Assembly: GCF_001570985.1 (NCBI RefSeq)
Contig: NZ_BCSS01000009.1
Location: 1-64,000 of the forward strand
From: Janibacter limosus NBRC 16128
Lineage (GTDB): Bacteria; Actinomycetota; Actinomycetes; Actinomycetales; Dermatophilaceae
Length of the DNA stretch: 64,000 nucleotides
Reading direction: 5' to 3'
The translations under genes and the position numbers were made by a program. Shown here in pieces: positions 63,536 to 64,000 of this stretch; position 1 is the stretch's first letter; the number at the start of each line of letters is the position of its first letter. The notes beneath the pieces were generated by a model. It saw nothing but the letters and a program-made list of their open reading frames with translations. It had not been told where the DNA came from and did no database searches.

Positions 63536-64000
63536 GTGCTCTCCTCGACACCGCGGGCCGTCCACCCCGGGGCCTGGTGGCTCTGGGCCATCGGCCTCGC
63601 GGTGGCGGTCTCGCAGACGACCAACCCGCTCGTGCTGCTGCTCGCGGCGGCGGTGGTGACCTTCGTCGTCATGGCCCGACGGGCCAACACCCCGTGGGCG
63701 CGCGCCTTCACCCTCTATGCCGTGCTCGGCGGCTTCATCATCGTCCTGCGGGTGCTCCTGCACATCCTCGTCGGCCTCAAGTGGGGCGAGATCGTCCTGG
63801 TGCCGCTGCCCGAGATCGAGCTGCCGGGCTGGGCCGCCGGGATCAACCTGCTGGGCGACCTGCGACTCGAGGGACTGCTCGCGGCCCTCTTCGAGGGGAT
63901 GCGGCTGGCCGCGATGATCCTGTGCGTCGGCGCCGCCAATGCCCTGGCCGACCCCAAGCGGCTGCTCGCCGCACTGCCGGGCGCCCTGCAGGAGATCGGG
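63536..64000 (+). CDS. ECF transporter T component (EcfT/CbiQ-like), truncated by window end
   Basis: The frame is open from GTG 63536 to the right edge (155 codons). The product is a membrane protein with at least four helices (WWLWAIGLAVAVSQ, NPLVLLLAAAVVTFVVMARR, FTLYAVLGGFIIVLRVLL, GMRLAAMILCVGAANAL). The last visible segment, NALADPKRLLAALPGALQEIG, is the EcfT/CbiQ coupling-helix region (N-x-L-x-D-P-x-R-L-L-x-x-L-P). The T subunit couples ABC ATPases to a substrate-binding S subunit. Placed after two B12-binder-like proteins and under a B12 riboswitch, it predicts an ECF cobalamin transporter whose ATPases and S subunit lie beyond 64000. It starts 8 bp after the preceding stop. Confidence 0.85.
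   Translation, partial: MLSSTPRAVHPGAWWLWAIGLAVAVSQTTNPLVLLLAAAVVTFVVMARRANTPWARAFTLYAVLGGFIIVLRVLLHILVGLKWGEIVLVPLPEIELPGWAAGINLLGDLRLEGLLAALFEGMRLAAMILCVGAANALADPKRLLAALPGALQEIG

Overview
The window is about 70% GC, gene-dense, and uses many GTG starts. Gene order (lhr-nei2; clgR-cinA-pgsA-rimO; ftsK; rnj-dapA; thyA-folA; mreB-mreC-mreD-mrdA; folC-DUF4233-uppP), a SAM-IV riboswitch, an ileS T-box with a very short stem I and a DtxR-type iron box all point to an actinobacterium. The most likely placement is Micrococcales, perhaps near Intrasporangiaceae/Janibacter; that rank is inferred from memory of gene order and protein sequence. I see no insertion sequence, prophage, CRISPR array, tRNA or rRNA, so this is chromosomal backbone with a few accessory operons.

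Layout. 1-1616: end of an Lhr helicase and a Nei2 glycosylase. 1624-4504: minus-strand rimO-pgsA-cinA-clgR run. 4556-9910: divergent ion channel and MauE/thioredoxin fusion, ftsK, prepilin peptidase. 9985-11355: SAM-IV riboswitch and a cysteine-desulfurase-like enzyme. 11448-15835: rnj and dapA, divergent from thyA and a Nudix-DHFR fusion. 15895-21702: SatD with a membrane partner, SMP-30-like protein, enoyl-CoA hydratase, GNAT, AzlCD, dapB and a 50-residue protein behind a GTTC/GAAC repeat array. 21774-32716: IclR regulator plus a degenerate acyl-CoA-synthetase-like protein, divergent from a seven-gene operon that joins a Liv-type ABC transporter to two acid-CoA ligases. 32804-41555: unusual two-part envelope protein, pnp, rpsO, lpdA, and cstA-ybdD. 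41556-48989: ndk-mreBCD-mrdA, uppP, DUF4233 and folC. 49009-55208: thioredoxin-reductase/methyltransferase fusion with an XRE-cupin regulator, then an iron-box-controlled siderophore ABC transporter. 55205-57537: cupin, ArsR/SRPBCC pair and LrgAB. 57545-64000: ileS with its T-box, divergent from a cobalamin-riboswitch operon.

The most interesting locus is the last one. A cobalamin riboswitch heads two secreted, C-terminally anchored proteins. They resemble the two halves of animal intrinsic factor/transcobalamin: an alpha-barrel of prenyltransferase-like repeats and a DUF4430-like domain. An ECF-type transporter T subunit follows and runs off the window. This reads as a surface B12-capture and uptake system.

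A second theme is regulatory. At least sixteen genes have a TANNNT -10 hexamer only 6-7 nt before the start codon, which predicts leaderless transcripts. Several of these promoters are packed into tiny divergent intergenic regions.
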